This document shows, piece after piece, positions 24,912 to 34,068 of a stretch of 64,000 nucleotides of DNA. The stretch is from Paracidovorax wautersii (GTDB taxonomy: Bacteria > Pseudomonadota > Gammaproteobacteria > Burkholderiales > Burkholderiaceae_C), in contig NZ_FONX01000003.1 in NCBI RefSeq assembly GCF_900113035.1, forward strand, positions 342,126 through 406,125, written 5' to 3'. Made by a program: the position numbers and the translations under genes. Below the pieces are notes generated by a model. That model made no database searches, had not been told where the DNA came from, and was given only the letters and a program-made list of their open reading frames with translations. The first letter of the stretch is position 1, and each line of letters opens with the position of its first letter.

Positions 24912-26834
24912 TCACTCCACCGTCACACTCTTCGCCAGATTCCGCGGCTTGTCCACATCCGTTCCCCGCGCACACGCGGTGTGATACGCCAGCAGCTGCA
25001 GCGGCACGACGTGCAGGAGCGGTGACAGCGCACCGTAGTGCTCGGGCATGCGGATGACGTTCACGCCTTCGCTGCTGTCGATGCGGGTGTCGGCGTCGGC
25101 CAGCACGTAGAGCACGCCGCCGCGGGCGCGCACTTCCTGCATATTGCTCTTGAGCTTTTCCAGCAGCGCGTCGTTGGGCGCAACGGTGACGACCGGCATG
25201 GCGGCGGTGACGAGTGCCAGCGGGCCGTGCTTGAGTTCGCCGGCGGCGTAGGCCTCGGCATGGATGTAGCTGATTTCCTTGAGCTTGAGCGCGCCTTCCA
25301 GAGCGATGGGGTAGTGCAGGCCCCGGCCCAGGAAGAGTGCGTTTTCCATGCGGGCGAAATCTTCGGCCCAGCTGATGATCTGTGGCTCCAGCGCCAGCAC
25401 GGCCTGCAGCGCGACGGGCAGGTGGCGCATGGCCTTGAGGTGGGCGGATTCCTGCTCTTCGCTCAGGCGGCCGCGCGACTGGGCCAGGGCCAGCGTCAGC
25501 AAAAAGAGGCCGGCCAGCTGCGTGGTGAAGGCCTTGGTGGAGGCGACGCCGATCTCCACCCCCGCGCGGGTGATGTAGGCCAGCTTGCATTCGCGCACCA
25601 TGGCGCTGGTGGAGACGTTGCAGATGGTCAGCGTGTGGTGCATGCCCAGGCTTTGCGCGTGGCGCAGCGCGGCCAGGGTGTCGGCGGTTTCGCCGGACTG
25701 GCTGATGGTGACGACCAGGGTGCGCGGGTTGGGCACGCTGGTGCGGTAGCGGTATTCGCTGGCCACTTCGACCTGGGTGGAGATGCCGGCGATGGATTCG
25801 AGCCAGTACTTGGCCGCGCAGCCGCTGTAGTAGCTGGTGCCGCAGGCCAGGATGAGGACGGAGTCGATCTCCTTGAACACGCGCCAGGCGGCGGTGCCAG
25901 GCTCGCCGTGCAGGCCCTGGCCGTCGAACAGCTCGGGCGTGATGCCCTGCACGCCTTCGAGCGTGTCGGCAATCGCGCGCGGCTGCTCGAAGATTTCCTT
26001 TTGCATGTAGTGGCGGTAGGGGCCCAGCTCGGCCGCGCCGCTGTGGGCGAGCACGGTGCGCACGGGGCGCTGGGTGGTGTCCAGCGGCTGGCCCTTCTTG
26101 TTGGCGATCCAGTAGCGGCCCAGTTGCAGGTCCACCAGGTCGCCCTCTTCCAGATAGACGATCTGGTCGGTCACGCCGGCCAGCGCCATGGCGTCGCTCG
26201 CCAGGAAGTGCTCGTTCTGGCCCACGCCCAGGATCAGCGGCGAGCCGGCGCGCGCGCCCACCACGCGATGGGGCTCGTCCTTGTGGATCACGGCGATGGC
26301 GTAGGCGCCATGCAGCCGCTGCACCGCGGCCTGCACGGCCTGGAACAGGTCGCCGTTGTAGAGGCTTTCGACCAGGTGGGCGATGACCTCGGTATCGGTC
26401 TGGCTGGTGAAGATGTAGCCGCGGGCCAGCAGTTCGGCGCGCAGCTCTTCGTGGTTCTCGATGATGCCGTTGTGGACCAGGGCCACGCGGCCCAGGCGCA
26501 GGGGTTCGCCAGCGTCCGGATCGGCACCCACGCCCGCGCCATGGCTGAAGTGCGGATGCGCGTTGTGGACGGCCGGCGCGCCGTGCGTGGCCCAGCGGGT
26601 GTGGGCGATGCCGGTGGCGCCTTCGACGCGGTCCACCACCACCTGCTCCAGCAGTTCGGCCACACGCGAGGTGCTGCGGGCGCGGCGCAGGCCGCCGGTG
26701 GGCTGGTTGCCCATGCTGGCCTCATGCACGGCCACGCCGCAGGAGTCATAACCCCGGTATTCGAGGCGCTGCAGGCCTTGCACGAGGATGGGAACGATGT
26801 TGCGCGTGGAAACCGCGCCGACGATGCCGCACAT
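24912..26834 (-). CDS. glmS: Glutamine-fructose-6-phosphate aminotransferase GlmS
   Basis: A 640-residue full-length GlmS. The N-terminal nucleophile Cys2 (MCGIVGA) heads the glutaminase domain, with RWATHG and HNGIIEN. Two SIS domains follow ([11 protein letters not shown] and the [13 protein letters not shown] region), and the protein ends with the conserved NLAKSVTVE. It makes glucosamine-6-phosphate for cell-wall and LPS synthesis. The conserved 3' end of glmS is the recognition site of Tn7-type elements. Here the DNA just past the stop holds a transposase relic and the cassette array, but no Tn7 ends are seen. Confidence 0.97.
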   Translation of the reverse strand: MCGIVGAVSTRNIVPILVQGLQRLEYRGYDSCGVAVHEASMGNQPTGGLRRARSTSRVAELLEQVVVDRVEGATGIAHTRWATHGAPAVHNAHPHFSHGAGVGADPDAGEPLRLGRVALVHNGIIENHEELRAELLARGYIFTSQTDTEVIAHLVESLYNGDLFQAVQAAVQRLHGAYAIAVIHKDEPHRVVGARAGSPLILGVGQNEHFLASDAMALAGVTDQIVYLEEGDLVDLQLGRYWIANKKGQPLDTTQRPVRTVLAHSGAAELGPYRHYMQKEIFEQPRAIADTLEGVQGITPELFDGQGLHGEPGTAAWRVFKEIDSVLILACGTSYYSGCAAKYWLESIAGISTQVEVASEYRYRTSVPNPRTLVVTISQSGETADTLAALRHAQSLGMHHTLTICNVSTSAMVRECKLAYITRAGVEIGVASTKAFTTQLAGLFLLTLALAQSRGRLSEEQESAHLKAMRHLPVALQAVLALEPQIISWAEDFARMENALFLGRGLHYPIALEGALKLKEISYIHAEAYAAGELKHGPLALVTAAMPVVTVAPNDALLEKLKSNMQEVRARGGVLYVLADADTRIDSSEGVNVIRMPEHYGALSPLLHVVPLQLLAYHTACARGTDVDKPRNLAKSVTVE

Positions 26835-27004
26835 GGATGAAGCTCCTGCGATGAACGAGTGATGGGTGTGTGTGACACGGGCCGGGCGACGGATGGAAAC
26901 GCCGGCCCGGCCGCTGTGCTCTCTGTAGGTCGATCCCTACAAACTGAGCGCATGGTAGGCACGCTGCCATGAAATTTCCGATTGAAATTCAACCGGATAT
27001 GACC

Positions 27005-27038
27005 GTTTATTTCCAATGATGTCATCATTGAAATAAAC
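27005..27038. promoter_or_regulatory. Long palindromic operator between glmS and the Lrp-type gene
   Basis: The arms GTTTATTTC (27005-27013) and GAAATAAAC (27030-27038) enclose the perfect palindrome AATGATG-T-CATCATT. It ends 20 bases before the Lrp-type start codon. Lrp/AsnC proteins commonly autoregulate through such sites. It could also influence glmS, whose start is 170 bases away. Confidence 0.6.
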
Positions 27039-27057
27039 CACCATAAACCTTGAAAAA

Positions 27058-27558
27058 ATGGAATCCTTCACGCTGGATGCCATCGACCTGCGCCTGCTGG
27101 ACTGGCTGCAGACCGATGCCCGCCTGAGCAACCAGGCGCTGGCCGAGCGCGCCCACATCTCGCCGCCCACGTGCCTCAGGCGCATCAAGCGGCTGCACGA
27201 GCTGGGGCTGATCGAACGGCAGGTCGCCATCCTGCAGCCGGATCGGCTGGCGGCCTGGCAGGGCCATGGCCTCACGGCCCTGGCCGAGGTGACGCTGGAC
27301 CGCCAGGGCGCCGAGCTGCAGGACGCCTTCGAGGCCCGAGCCGTGGCCGAATCAGCAGTGCAGCAGTGCTGGCGCGTGGCGCCGGGGCCGGACTTCGTGC
27401 TGGTGGTGCATGTGCCCGACATGCCGGGCTATCTGGCGCTGGCGCAGCGGCTGTTCACGGCCGACGCCAACGTGCGCAACGTGAAGGCCTTCTTCGCCGT
27501 CAAGCGCGCCAAGTTCGATACCAAAGTGCCGCTGGCGCCCATGAAGCCTGCGCCTTGA
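27058..27558 (+). CDS. Lrp/AsnC-family transcriptional regulator
   Basis: A 166-residue protein. The N-terminal AsnC HTH (LDAIDLRLLDWLQTDARLSN, then LAERAHISPPTCLRRIKRL) precedes an Lrp ligand/RAM domain (CWRVAPGPDFVLVVHVPDMPGY). This family typically senses an amino acid. It is divergent from glmS and converges on the glmU/histidine kinase pair. The effector is unknown. Confidence 0.88.
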   Translation: MESFTLDAIDLRLLDWLQTDARLSNQALAERAHISPPTCLRRIKRLHELGLIERQVAILQPDRLAAWQGHGLTALAEVTLDRQGAELQDAFEARAVAESAVQQCWRVAPGPDFVLVVHVPDMPGYLALAQRLFTADANVRNVKAFFAVKRAKFDTKVPLAPMKPAP

Positions 27559-27582
27559 GCTACTGAATCGATAGCAAAGGAA
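27557..27582. repeat. Short GCTA...TAGC palindrome
   Basis: GCTACTGAATCGATAGC just after the Lrp-type gene is an imperfect palindrome of the same kind as the one at 55840-55857. It lies in the convergent gap and may act as a weak terminator. Confidence 0.4.
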
Positions 27583-27597
27583 TGCCCGGCTGTGGGC

Positions 27598-28416
27598 TCA
27601 GCCACCGGCACCGGCCACCGCCTCGGCCGGCCAGTCGATGGTGACGGTGCAGCCCGCCCCGGGCTGCGCGGCGATGGCGATGCGCCCGCCGTGGCGCTGC
27701 ACGATGGTGCGGGCCGTGGCCAGCCCCGTGCCCACGCCGGCCTGGTCGGCATCGTGGTGCAGGCGCTGGAAGATGCCGAACAGCACGCCGGCCCGGGCGG
27801 GGTCGAAGCCGCTGCCGTTGTCGCGCACCTGCAGGCGCGCACCGCCGCCGGGCAGGCGCTCGGCCGAGACGGCGATGCAGGCCGGGGCGGCGCCGGCCGT
27901 GAACTGCAGCGCGTTGCGCAGCAGCTCGGCCAGCAGTTGGCGCAGCAGGGCCGCGTCGCCCCGCAGCGCCAGGCCGCGCACATCGACCGACCACTGCACC
28001 GCGCGGCCTTCGGCGGCGCCGGCCAGCACGGCACGGGCCTCGGCCACCAGGGCCTGCACATCGAGCGTGACCGGCTGCAGCGGCGCGCGCGCGGCGCGGG
28101 AGAGCGTGAGCAGCCCGTCCAGCATGCGGCCCATGCGGCGGGCGGACTGGTCCATGGTGGCAAGGAAGGCCAGCGCTTCTCCGCTGGCCTCGGCCGTCAG
28201 GCTGCCGGCTGCCGTGGCTTCGTCGATCAGCTCGCGCACCAGCGGGCCGTAGGAGGTGATGTGGCGCAGCGGCGCCCGCAGGTCGTGCGAGACGGCGCGC
28301 AGCAGCTCGTCCTGCGTGGCGGCCAGATCGGCCAGCGCCTGGTCGCGCCGGGCCAGCAGGGCGCGCAAGGCCGGCGCGTCCAGGCCCTCGTAACCGTGAG
28401 TAGCGTCTGCCGTCAT
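27598..28416 (-). CDS. Soluble sensor histidine kinase
   Basis: A 272-residue kinase core: dimerisation/phosphoacceptor helix LLRAVSHDLRAPLRHITSYG with the phospho-His in SHDLR, then an HATPase_c domain with LLRNALQFTAG (N box), VRDNGSGFDP (G1), and GVGTGLATARTIVQRHGG. No transmembrane helix or sensor domain; there is only a short N-terminal helix. The start overlaps the glmU stop by ATGA, an unusual coupling of a kinase to glmU. No response regulator is adjacent. Confidence 0.85.
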   Translation of the reverse strand: MTADATHGYEGLDAPALRALLARRDQALADLAATQDELLRAVSHDLRAPLRHITSYGPLVRELIDEATAAGSLTAEASGEALAFLATMDQSARRMGRMLDGLLTLSRAARAPLQPVTLDVQALVAEARAVLAGAAEGRAVQWSVDVRGLALRGDAALLRQLLAELLRNALQFTAGAAPACIAVSAERLPGGGARLQVRDNGSGFDPARAGVLFGIFQRLHHDADQAGVGTGLATARTIVQRHGGRIAIAAQPGAGCTVTIDWPAEAVAGAGG

Positions 28417-29903
28417 GCCTTGGCCGGCCGCTGCCAGTTGTCCTTCACGATCTGCTTGCCGCGCGCCACGCTCAAGGAGCCCGGCGGCGTGCTCTTGGTG
28501 ATGGTGGAGCCGCCGCCCACGGTGCCGCCCGCGCCGATGGTGACGGGCGCCACCAGCACGCAGTTGCTGCCCACATGCACGTCGGCTTCGATCACGGTGC
28601 GGTGCTTGTTGGCGCCGTCGTAGTTGGCGGTGATGCTGCCTGCGCCGTAGTTCACGCGCTCGCCCACCGTGGCGTCGCCCAGGTAGGCCAGGTGGTTGGC
28701 CTTGGCGCCGTCGGCCAGGGTGGAATTCTTCACCTCGACGAAGTTGCCGATGTGGACCTCGCGGCCCAGCTCCGCGCCCGGCCGCAGCCGCGCGAAGGGG
28801 CCGATCAGCGCGCCCTCGCCTACCTGCACGCCGGCCCGCTCGCCGTCGATGTGGGTGTAGGGGTGGATCACCGCGCCCGCGGCGATGGTGGCGTTGGCGA
28901 TGCAGCAGTTCGCGCCGATGCGCACGCCCTCGCCCAGCTCCACGCGGCCGGTGAAGACGGCGTTCACGTCGATCTCCACGTCCTGCCCGCACACAAGCTG
29001 GCCGCGCGCGCCGGTGCGCGGGTCGTCGCGCAGGTCGAAGCGGGCCGGGTCGGCCAGGCGCACGCCCTGCTCCATCAGCGCGCGGGCCTGGGCCAGCTGG
29101 TGGGCGCGCTCCAGCTCGGCCAGCTGCAGCGGGCTGTTCACGCCGGCCACCTGCAGCGCATCGCGGATGCGGTGGCCCACCACCGGCACGCCGTCGGCAA
29201 CGGCCATGGCGACGATGTCGGTGAGGTAGTACTCGCCCTGGGCGTTGTCGTTCGAGAGGCGCGCCAGCCAGCCGGCCAGCAGGGGCGCGGGCACGGCCAT
29301 GATGCCGCTGTACACCTCGTCGATGGCGCGCTGGGCTTCGCTCGCGTCCTTGTGCTCGACGATGCCCTGCACCGCGCCGTCCGCGCCGCGCACGATGCGG
29401 CCGTAGCCGGTGGGGTCAGCCAGCGTCACCGTGAGCAGCGCCAGGCGCGCGGGCTGGGCGGCGTCGGGCCGCGATGCGGCGACCAGCGCGGCCAGCGTGT
29501 CGGCCCGGGTCAGCGGCACGTCGCCCGAGAGCACAACCACCGTGCCGTCGCCGGCCAGCGCCGGCACGGCCTGCTGCACGGCGTGGCCGGTGCCCAGCTG
29601 CGGCTCCTGCCGCACGAACCTGAGGTCGAAATCGCCGCCGGCCCCCGCCGCGCCTGCGGTGGATGCTTCCACTTCCGTAGCGCCATGGCCCGTCACCACC
29701 ACCACGCGGCGGGCCTGCAGGCTGGCGGCCTGGTCCAGCACATGCCACAGCAGCGGCCGGCCGGCCAGGCGCTGCAGCACCTTGGGCGTGCGGCTCTTCA
29801 TGCGCGTGCCCTTGCCGGCCGCCATGATGATGATGTCCAGCGCGGACGGCGAGGAGGAAGAGGCGGCGGCGGAGGTCGTGGCCTGGGCAGTGGCAGCGGT
29901 CAT
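28413..29903 (-). CDS. glmU: Bifunctional GlmU (N-acetylglucosamine-1-phosphate uridyltransferase / glucosamine-1-phosphate acetyltransferase)
   Basis: About 496 residues. The N-terminal pyrophosphorylase domain has MAAGKGTRMKSRTPKVL and GDVPL. The C-terminal left-handed beta-helix contains hexapeptide repeats (GEGALIGPFARLRPGAELG, NFVEVKNSTLADGAKANHLA, YLGDATVGERVNYGAG). It makes UDP-GlcNAc from the product made by GlmS and GlmM. The start at MTAATAQ is uncertain; ATG codons 21 and 39 bases upstream are in frame and no strong ribosome-binding site distinguishes them. Confidence 0.95.
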   Translation of the reverse strand: MTAATAQATTSAAASSSSPSALDIIIMAAGKGTRMKSRTPKVLQRLAGRPLLWHVLDQAASLQARRVVVVTGHGATEVEASTAGAAGAGGDFDLRFVRQEPQLGTGHAVQQAVPALAGDGTVVVLSGDVPLTRADTLAALVAASRPDAAQPARLALLTVTLADPTGYGRIVRGADGAVQGIVEHKDASEAQRAIDEVYSGIMAVPAPLLAGWLARLSNDNAQGEYYLTDIVAMAVADGVPVVGHRIRDALQVAGVNSPLQLAELERAHQLAQARALMEQGVRLADPARFDLRDDPRTGARGQLVCGQDVEIDVNAVFTGRVELGEGVRIGANCCIANATIAAGAVIHPYTHIDGERAGVQVGEGALIGPFARLRPGAELGREVHIGNFVEVKNSTLADGAKANHLAYLGDATVGERVNYGAGSITANYDGANKHRTVIEADVHVGSNCVLVAPVTIGAGGTVGGGSTITKSTPPGSLSVARGKQIVKDNWQRPAKA

Positions 29904-30044
29904 GGGCAAAGAGGGCAAAAGCATCGGGACGCCGCGGCGCACCCGCAGGTGCGGGGGCGCAGGCGGCGGACGGAGAAAGAGAGCCCTGATTATGTGCGGC
30001 GCTGCGGCAGCGCCCCCTGCCCTGCGGCCAGCGGGCGACAGGCG

Positions 30045-30803
30045 CTACAGGAGAGGCGCGAGCCGCGGGATGCTGTCGTAGAACTCGGCGATGCGCGCCA
30101 GCACGCGCGCGTTGAGGATGCGCAGGCGCCCGCCGGAAAGCTCGTGCAGCCCCATCTGCGCCAGCCGGCGCAGCGTCTTGTTGGTGTGGACCAGCGACAG
30201 GCCCAGCGCGTCGGCGATGTGCTGCTGGTTGATGGGGAACGGCGCCGATCCGTCGGCCGCCGTCAGCCCCAGCCGCTCGAGCCGCCGGTGCAGCTGCATC
30301 AGCAGCATGGCCACGCGCTCGGGCGCGCTGCGGCGGCCGGTGGTGAGCAGGTTCTCATCCACCAGGCTCTCCTCGCGGGCGGCCAGCCAGGTCACGTCGT
30401 AGCCCATGCGGGCATGTTCGCGGTAGAGGCTCCAGAGCGCGTCGTCTTCGAACAGGCAGAAATGGCAGTCGGTGATGGCCTCCACCCCGTGCGAAGAGAC
30501 TTCGCCGAACTGCTGCTGCAGCCCGGCCAGATCGCCCGGCAGCAGGAAGTTGAGGATCTGCCGGCGCCCGTCGGAGAGCGTCTTGTAGCGCATGGCCCAG
30601 CCCGAATAGAGCGTGTAGAGCCGCGCATTGAGCTGGCGCTCGCGGATCAGCGTGCCGCCGGCAGGCACGGACAGGCTGCCGCTGCGCAGGCTCTCGATGG
30701 TCTCGAGCTCCGCCGCGCTGGCGGGAGTGAAGGCGGGAGAACGGCGCAGACCGCAGTCCTCGCACTGACGTGGGCACACGGAGGGATGGGCGACTGCGTT
30801 CAT
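30045..30803 (-). CDS. Crp/Fnr-family regulator with FNR-like N-terminal cysteines
   Basis: A 252-residue regulator. Cys10, Cys14 and Cys17 sit in SVCPRQCEDCGLR and further cysteines at 113 and 116 in TDCHFCLF, which could ligate an iron-sulfur cluster as in FNR, although the spacing is not identical. The cyclic-nucleotide-type sensor fold (GDGRRQILNFLLPGDLAGL) is followed by a Crp-type HTH (INQQHIADALGLSLVHTNKTLRRL). It is divergent from the BLUF photoreceptor gene, with about 150 bases between. Confidence 0.85.
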   Translation of the reverse strand: MNAVAHPSVCPRQCEDCGLRRSPAFTPASAAELETIESLRSGSLSVPAGGTLIRERQLNARLYTLYSGWAMRYKTLSDGRRQILNFLLPGDLAGLQQQFGEVSSHGVEAITDCHFCLFEDDALWSLYREHARMGYDVTWLAAREESLVDENLLTTGRRSAPERVAMLLMQLHRRLERLGLTAADGSAPFPINQQHIADALGLSLVHTNKTLRRLAQMGLHELSGGRLRILNARVLARIAEFYDSIPRLAPLL

Positions 30804-30952
30804 GGCGGGCGCGATTCTAGAGGCAGCCATGCCGCACGAAGAGGTAAAGATAAGGGGTGAATGCGGCTCCGGCGCAACGCACGGGAAGCGCCGGGAGGCG
30901 TCATGTCTTTTGACATTGCGCACCCACCCTGTACGGGCCCACAGTGCCGCCA

Positions 30953-31351
30953 ATGTCGCATTCTTCCCAGCCTTTGTACGAGATCCTCTACACCAGCCTC
31001 TTTTCGCAGGACCAGCCCCTGAGTGCCATCGCCAGCATCGCCAGCCACGCCCGCCGCGAGAACCTCAGGCGCGGCATCACCGGCCTGCTGGTGTTCGACG
31101 GCCAGCGCTTCGGCCAGCAGCTGGAAGGGCCGGAGGACGAGGTCCGCGCCCTGCTGCAGCGCATCCGCGACGATCCGCGCCATCTCTATGTGGAAGTGCT
31201 GCACGACGGCCCCATCACCCTGCGCCGCTTCCGCAACTTCAGCCTGGCGTTCAGCACGCTCGAAGACGCGACCGCGCTGGAGCGGCTGCAATCCCTGCGC
31301 GGGCTGACGGCGCTGCGGGCCTTCTCGGATCTGCCCGTCGAGCTGGAATGA
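30953..31351 (+). CDS. BLUF-domain blue-light photoreceptor
   Basis: A 132-residue protein consisting of one BLUF domain. The flavin-contacting residues are at the canonical spacing: Tyr13 (ILYTS), Asn37 (RRENLRRGITGLL) and Gln55 (FGQQLEGP). These match AppA Tyr21, Asn45 and Gln63. No output domain is attached, so it must signal through a partner protein. The ATG at 30953 is preferred over a GTG nine bases upstream. The divergent FNR-like regulator is an obvious candidate partner, by position only. Confidence 0.93.
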   Translation: MSHSSQPLYEILYTSLFSQDQPLSAIASIASHARRENLRRGITGLLVFDGQRFGQQLEGPEDEVRALLQRIRDDPRHLYVEVLHDGPITLRRFRNFSLAFSTLEDATALERLQSLRGLTALRAFSDLPVELE

Positions 31352-31382
31352 GCGGCGCTGGCTGAACCAGCCGGCAAACGCT

Positions 31383-31433
31383 ATCAAAAAAAGAGCTGCC
31401 AGCGCCCATCCGATGGGCGCTGGCAGCTCTTTT
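31383..31433. terminator. Strong bidirectional Rho-independent terminator
   Basis: Long hairpin with arms AAAGAGCTGCCAGCGCCCAT and ATGGGCGCTGGCAGCTCTTT and runs of A and T on either side. It separates the convergent BLUF and DUF2917 genes. Confidence 0.9.
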
Positions 31434-31471
31434 TGCCTTGGGGAGAGCGCGGGAACGGCAGTGAACCGCCC

Positions 31472-31861
31472 TCAGGCGCCCTGCGCAGCAGGATGGGCGG
31501 CCGCGCCCCGCGCCGGCGCATCGCAGGCGACATTCGCCACGCTGGCCGCACCGGCCACACGCCAGCAGAACTGCAGCGCCTCGCGGCCCAGCGGCTCCAG
31601 CACCACGCGCTGGCCGGCCACCACCCACAGGATCTGCCCGGCGTGCAGGAAGATGTCGCCCGCCGCCTGGTCGCAGGCCCCGTTCGGGCCGTCATCCAGC
31701 GTCACCCAGGCATGGCCGCGCATCACGCGCAGCGACATGGCCGTGGGCGACAGCAGGCTTTTCGCCTGGCCCATGGGCAGGGTGTGGATGTCGGCATCCT
31801 GCACGGCCACGTCGCCGGACAGGGAGGACGTTTTCTGGGTCAGGACATGGATCGGGTTCAT
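31472..31861 (-). CDS. DUF2917 domain-containing protein
   Basis: A 129-residue protein with the DUF2917 pattern: LPMGQAKSLLSPTAMSLRVM, RGHAWVTLDDGPNGACDQ, AAGDIFLHAGQILWVVAGQRVVLEP. This is a small cupin-like fold family, common in Comamonadaceae and Burkholderiales and often divergent from a LysR gene, as here. The C-terminus is Ala/Pro-rich. No enzymatic role is established. Confidence 0.85.
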   Translation of the reverse strand: MNPIHVLTQKTSSLSGDVAVQDADIHTLPMGQAKSLLSPTAMSLRVMRGHAWVTLDDGPNGACDQAAGDIFLHAGQILWVVAGQRVVLEPLGREALQFCWRVAGAASVANVACDAPARGAAAHPAAQGA

Positions 31862-32094
31862 TGCTGCGGCTCCGGAAGCGGGGCCCACCATGGACCCCAA
31901 CGGCCTTGATGGTGCTCGGCGGGCAGGCCCGCGTCCAATGAAAAGCAGCTTGCAGAACCATTCCCGATTCGCATCAATGGCGGTATTCTCCAGGCGTACA
32001 GGGCGCGCATCCTTCAGGGAAATCGAGCCGTATCGGCATTGATGAATCAAAGCCGCCCTATTGATTCGAAAGTCACATCAAACCCACCGCCGCC

Positions 32095-33093
32095 ATGAAT
32101 GCACCCGCGTCGCACCCCACCGCCCATCTGCGCACCCGGCCCGTGGCCGCCGGCCACTGGCGTGCCTTCCTCGCGGTGGCGCGGCACCTGAACTTCCGTG
32201 CCGCGGCGGAAGAGCTGGCGCTCACCCAGTCAGCCGTCAGCCGGCAGATCCAGGCGCTGGAAGACGAGGTGGGCGTGATGCTCTTCCTGCGCCACACCCG
32301 GGCGGTGGAGCTGACCAGCGCGGGCGCCCAGCTGCAGCGCGCCGTGGCCCCGGCGCTGGAGCGCATCGACGCCACCGTGCGGCTGGTGCGCCAGACCTCC
32401 GGGCGGCGCAGCGTGGCCATCACCACCTGGGCCAGCTTCGCGTCGGTCTGGCTCATCCCGCGCATGGAAGGCTTCCAGCACGACAACCCCGACATCGACA
32501 TCCGCATCGACGCGACCGACACCATCGTGGATCTGGACACCTCGGACGTGGATCTGGCGCTGCGCTACTGCCTGCCGGGCACCGTCGATCCCGGCGCCCA
32601 GCGGCTCTTCGGCGAACAGCTGGCCGTGGTGGCCAGCCCCTGGCTGCTCAACAGCGCGCCTCCCCTGCGCCGGCCGGAGGACATCGCCCAGTTCACGCTG
32701 ATCGAAGCCGGCGACGCCCACCGCACGCAGAACCTGGAATGGCTGAGCTGGCGCCGCTGGTTCGAGCTGAACGGCCACGACAAGCTGCAGCCCAAGCGCT
32801 GGCTGTACTTCAACTACGCCCAGCAGATCGTGCAGGCGGCGCTGGCCGGACAGGGCCTGGCGCTGGCGCGCATGCCGCTGGTGGCCGATGCCCTGGCCAC
32901 GGGCGACCTGGTGGAGGTGCTGCCCGGCCTGCGGCTGGATTCGCCGCTGGCCTACTGGCTGGTGGTGGGCCCGCGCAGCGCCCAGCGGCCCGAGATCAAG
33001 GCCTTCTGCGACTGGCTGCTGCTGCAGGCCGAGGCCACGCGCAAGGCCATCGGCGAAGTGCCCGACCCGGACCTGAACGACGACCTGGCCTGA
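32095..33093 (+). CDS. LysR-type transcriptional regulator
   Basis: A 332-residue GcvA-like LysR protein with HTH LAVARHLNFRAAAEELALTQSAVSRQIQALEDEVG and an effector-binding domain. It is divergent from the DUF2917 gene (about 230-bp spacer) and probably regulates it. The inducer is unknown. Confidence 0.88.
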   Translation: MNAPASHPTAHLRTRPVAAGHWRAFLAVARHLNFRAAAEELALTQSAVSRQIQALEDEVGVMLFLRHTRAVELTSAGAQLQRAVAPALERIDATVRLVRQTSGRRSVAITTWASFASVWLIPRMEGFQHDNPDIDIRIDATDTIVDLDTSDVDLALRYCLPGTVDPGAQRLFGEQLAVVASPWLLNSAPPLRRPEDIAQFTLIEAGDAHRTQNLEWLSWRRWFELNGHDKLQPKRWLYFNYAQQIVQAALAGQGLALARMPLVADALATGDLVEVLPGLRLDSPLAYWLVVGPRSAQRPEIKAFCDWLLLQAEATRKAIGEVPDPDLNDDLA

Positions 33094-33133
33094 GACGCCC
33101 CGCCACCGTGGATGAGAGATAGAAGAGAGGGCG

Positions 33134-33832
33134 CTACGCCACGCCCTCCAGCACCAGCGCGCAGACCTCGCGCACCGTCTCCTCGAAGAACGCCGGATCG
33201 TCCAGCGTGCGGCCCGTCACCGCCTGCACCTGCACGGCGAAGTCCGCGTAGTGCTGCGTGAGCGCCCACAGCGCGAAGACCAGATGGTGCGGCTGCACCG
33301 GCTTGAGCCGCCCGTCCGCCACCCAGGCGTGGATCACGGCGGACTTGGCCTGCACCAGTTCGCGCAGCTCGCGCGCCAGCTCGTCGCGCAGCAGCGGCGC
33401 GCCCTGGATCATCTCCAGGCAGAAAAGGCGCGAGGCCTCGGGCCGGTCGCGCGAGAGCGCGAGCTTGGCGCGGATGTAGCTGGCGATGGCCTCGCGCGGG
33501 TCCTGGTCGGCGCTGAAGGCGCGCAGGGGGGCGAGCCACACGTCCAGCAGATCGCGCAGGACGGCCACGTACAGCGCCTCCTTGCCCGGGAAGTGGTAGA
33601 GCAGATTGCTCTTGGAGAGCCCGGCCTGCGCCGCGACCTGCTCGACCTTGGTGCCGTGCAGGCCGTAGCGCGAGAACAGCGCCAGCGCCGCGGCGAGGAT
33701 GGCGCTGCGCTTGTCCGCCACCGGGCGGGTATCGCGCGGCGCACGGGGCATGCGCGGCGCTCGCGGGGGGGCTGGCGGCTGGCCCTGCGCGTCCGTGCCC
33801 CCTGCACTCACCGTCTTTTGCCTGGTTGCCAT
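33134..33832 (-). CDS. RutR-like TetR-family repressor
   Basis: A 232-residue TetR protein. The HTH (FSRYGLHGTKVEQVAAQAGLSKSNLLYHFPGKEALY) is followed by a RutR-type ligand domain (RPEASRLFCLEMIQGAPLLRDEL, IHAWVADGRLKPVQPHHLVFALWALTQHYADF). RutR senses uracil or thymine and controls pyrimidine use in E. coli. The first 40 residues are a basic Pro/Arg-rich extension. It is divergent from the oxygenase/BMP operon, with a RutR-like operator between. Confidence 0.87.
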   Translation of the reverse strand: MATRQKTVSAGGTDAQGQPPAPPRAPRMPRAPRDTRPVADKRSAILAAALALFSRYGLHGTKVEQVAAQAGLSKSNLLYHFPGKEALYVAVLRDLLDVWLAPLRAFSADQDPREAIASYIRAKLALSRDRPEASRLFCLEMIQGAPLLRDELARELRELVQAKSAVIHAWVADGRLKPVQPHHLVFALWALTQHYADFAVQVQAVTGRTLDDPAFFEETVREVCALVLEGVA

Positions 33833-33995
33833 GGGATGAAATCTCCTGGGTCGATGGAACAGGGGAATGTGCGATCGCGGTGCGTGCAGCACGTTCCGTG
33901 CGCACCAGCCGGCGGCAGACAGCACGCCTTGAGGGCGCCGCGAAGATGCGCGCACGGCCGCACTCCAACCCCGCCAGAGGCATTCTGAACGGCAT

Positions 33996-34012
33996 TTGTC
34001 CATTTGGTCCAA
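33996..34012. promoter_or_regulatory. RutR-like operator
   Basis: TTGTCCA-TT-TGGTCCAA closely follows the E. coli RutR consensus TTGACCA-nn-TGGTCAA, with one substitution in each half. It lies 57 bases upstream of the oxygenase start codon, in the spacer shared with the RutR-like repressor gene. Confidence 0.65.
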
Positions 34013-34068
34013 GTGGCACGGTCGTTGCATGAGAGCGGGTCTCACCCTCTTAGCACCGGAGTTGTGCC

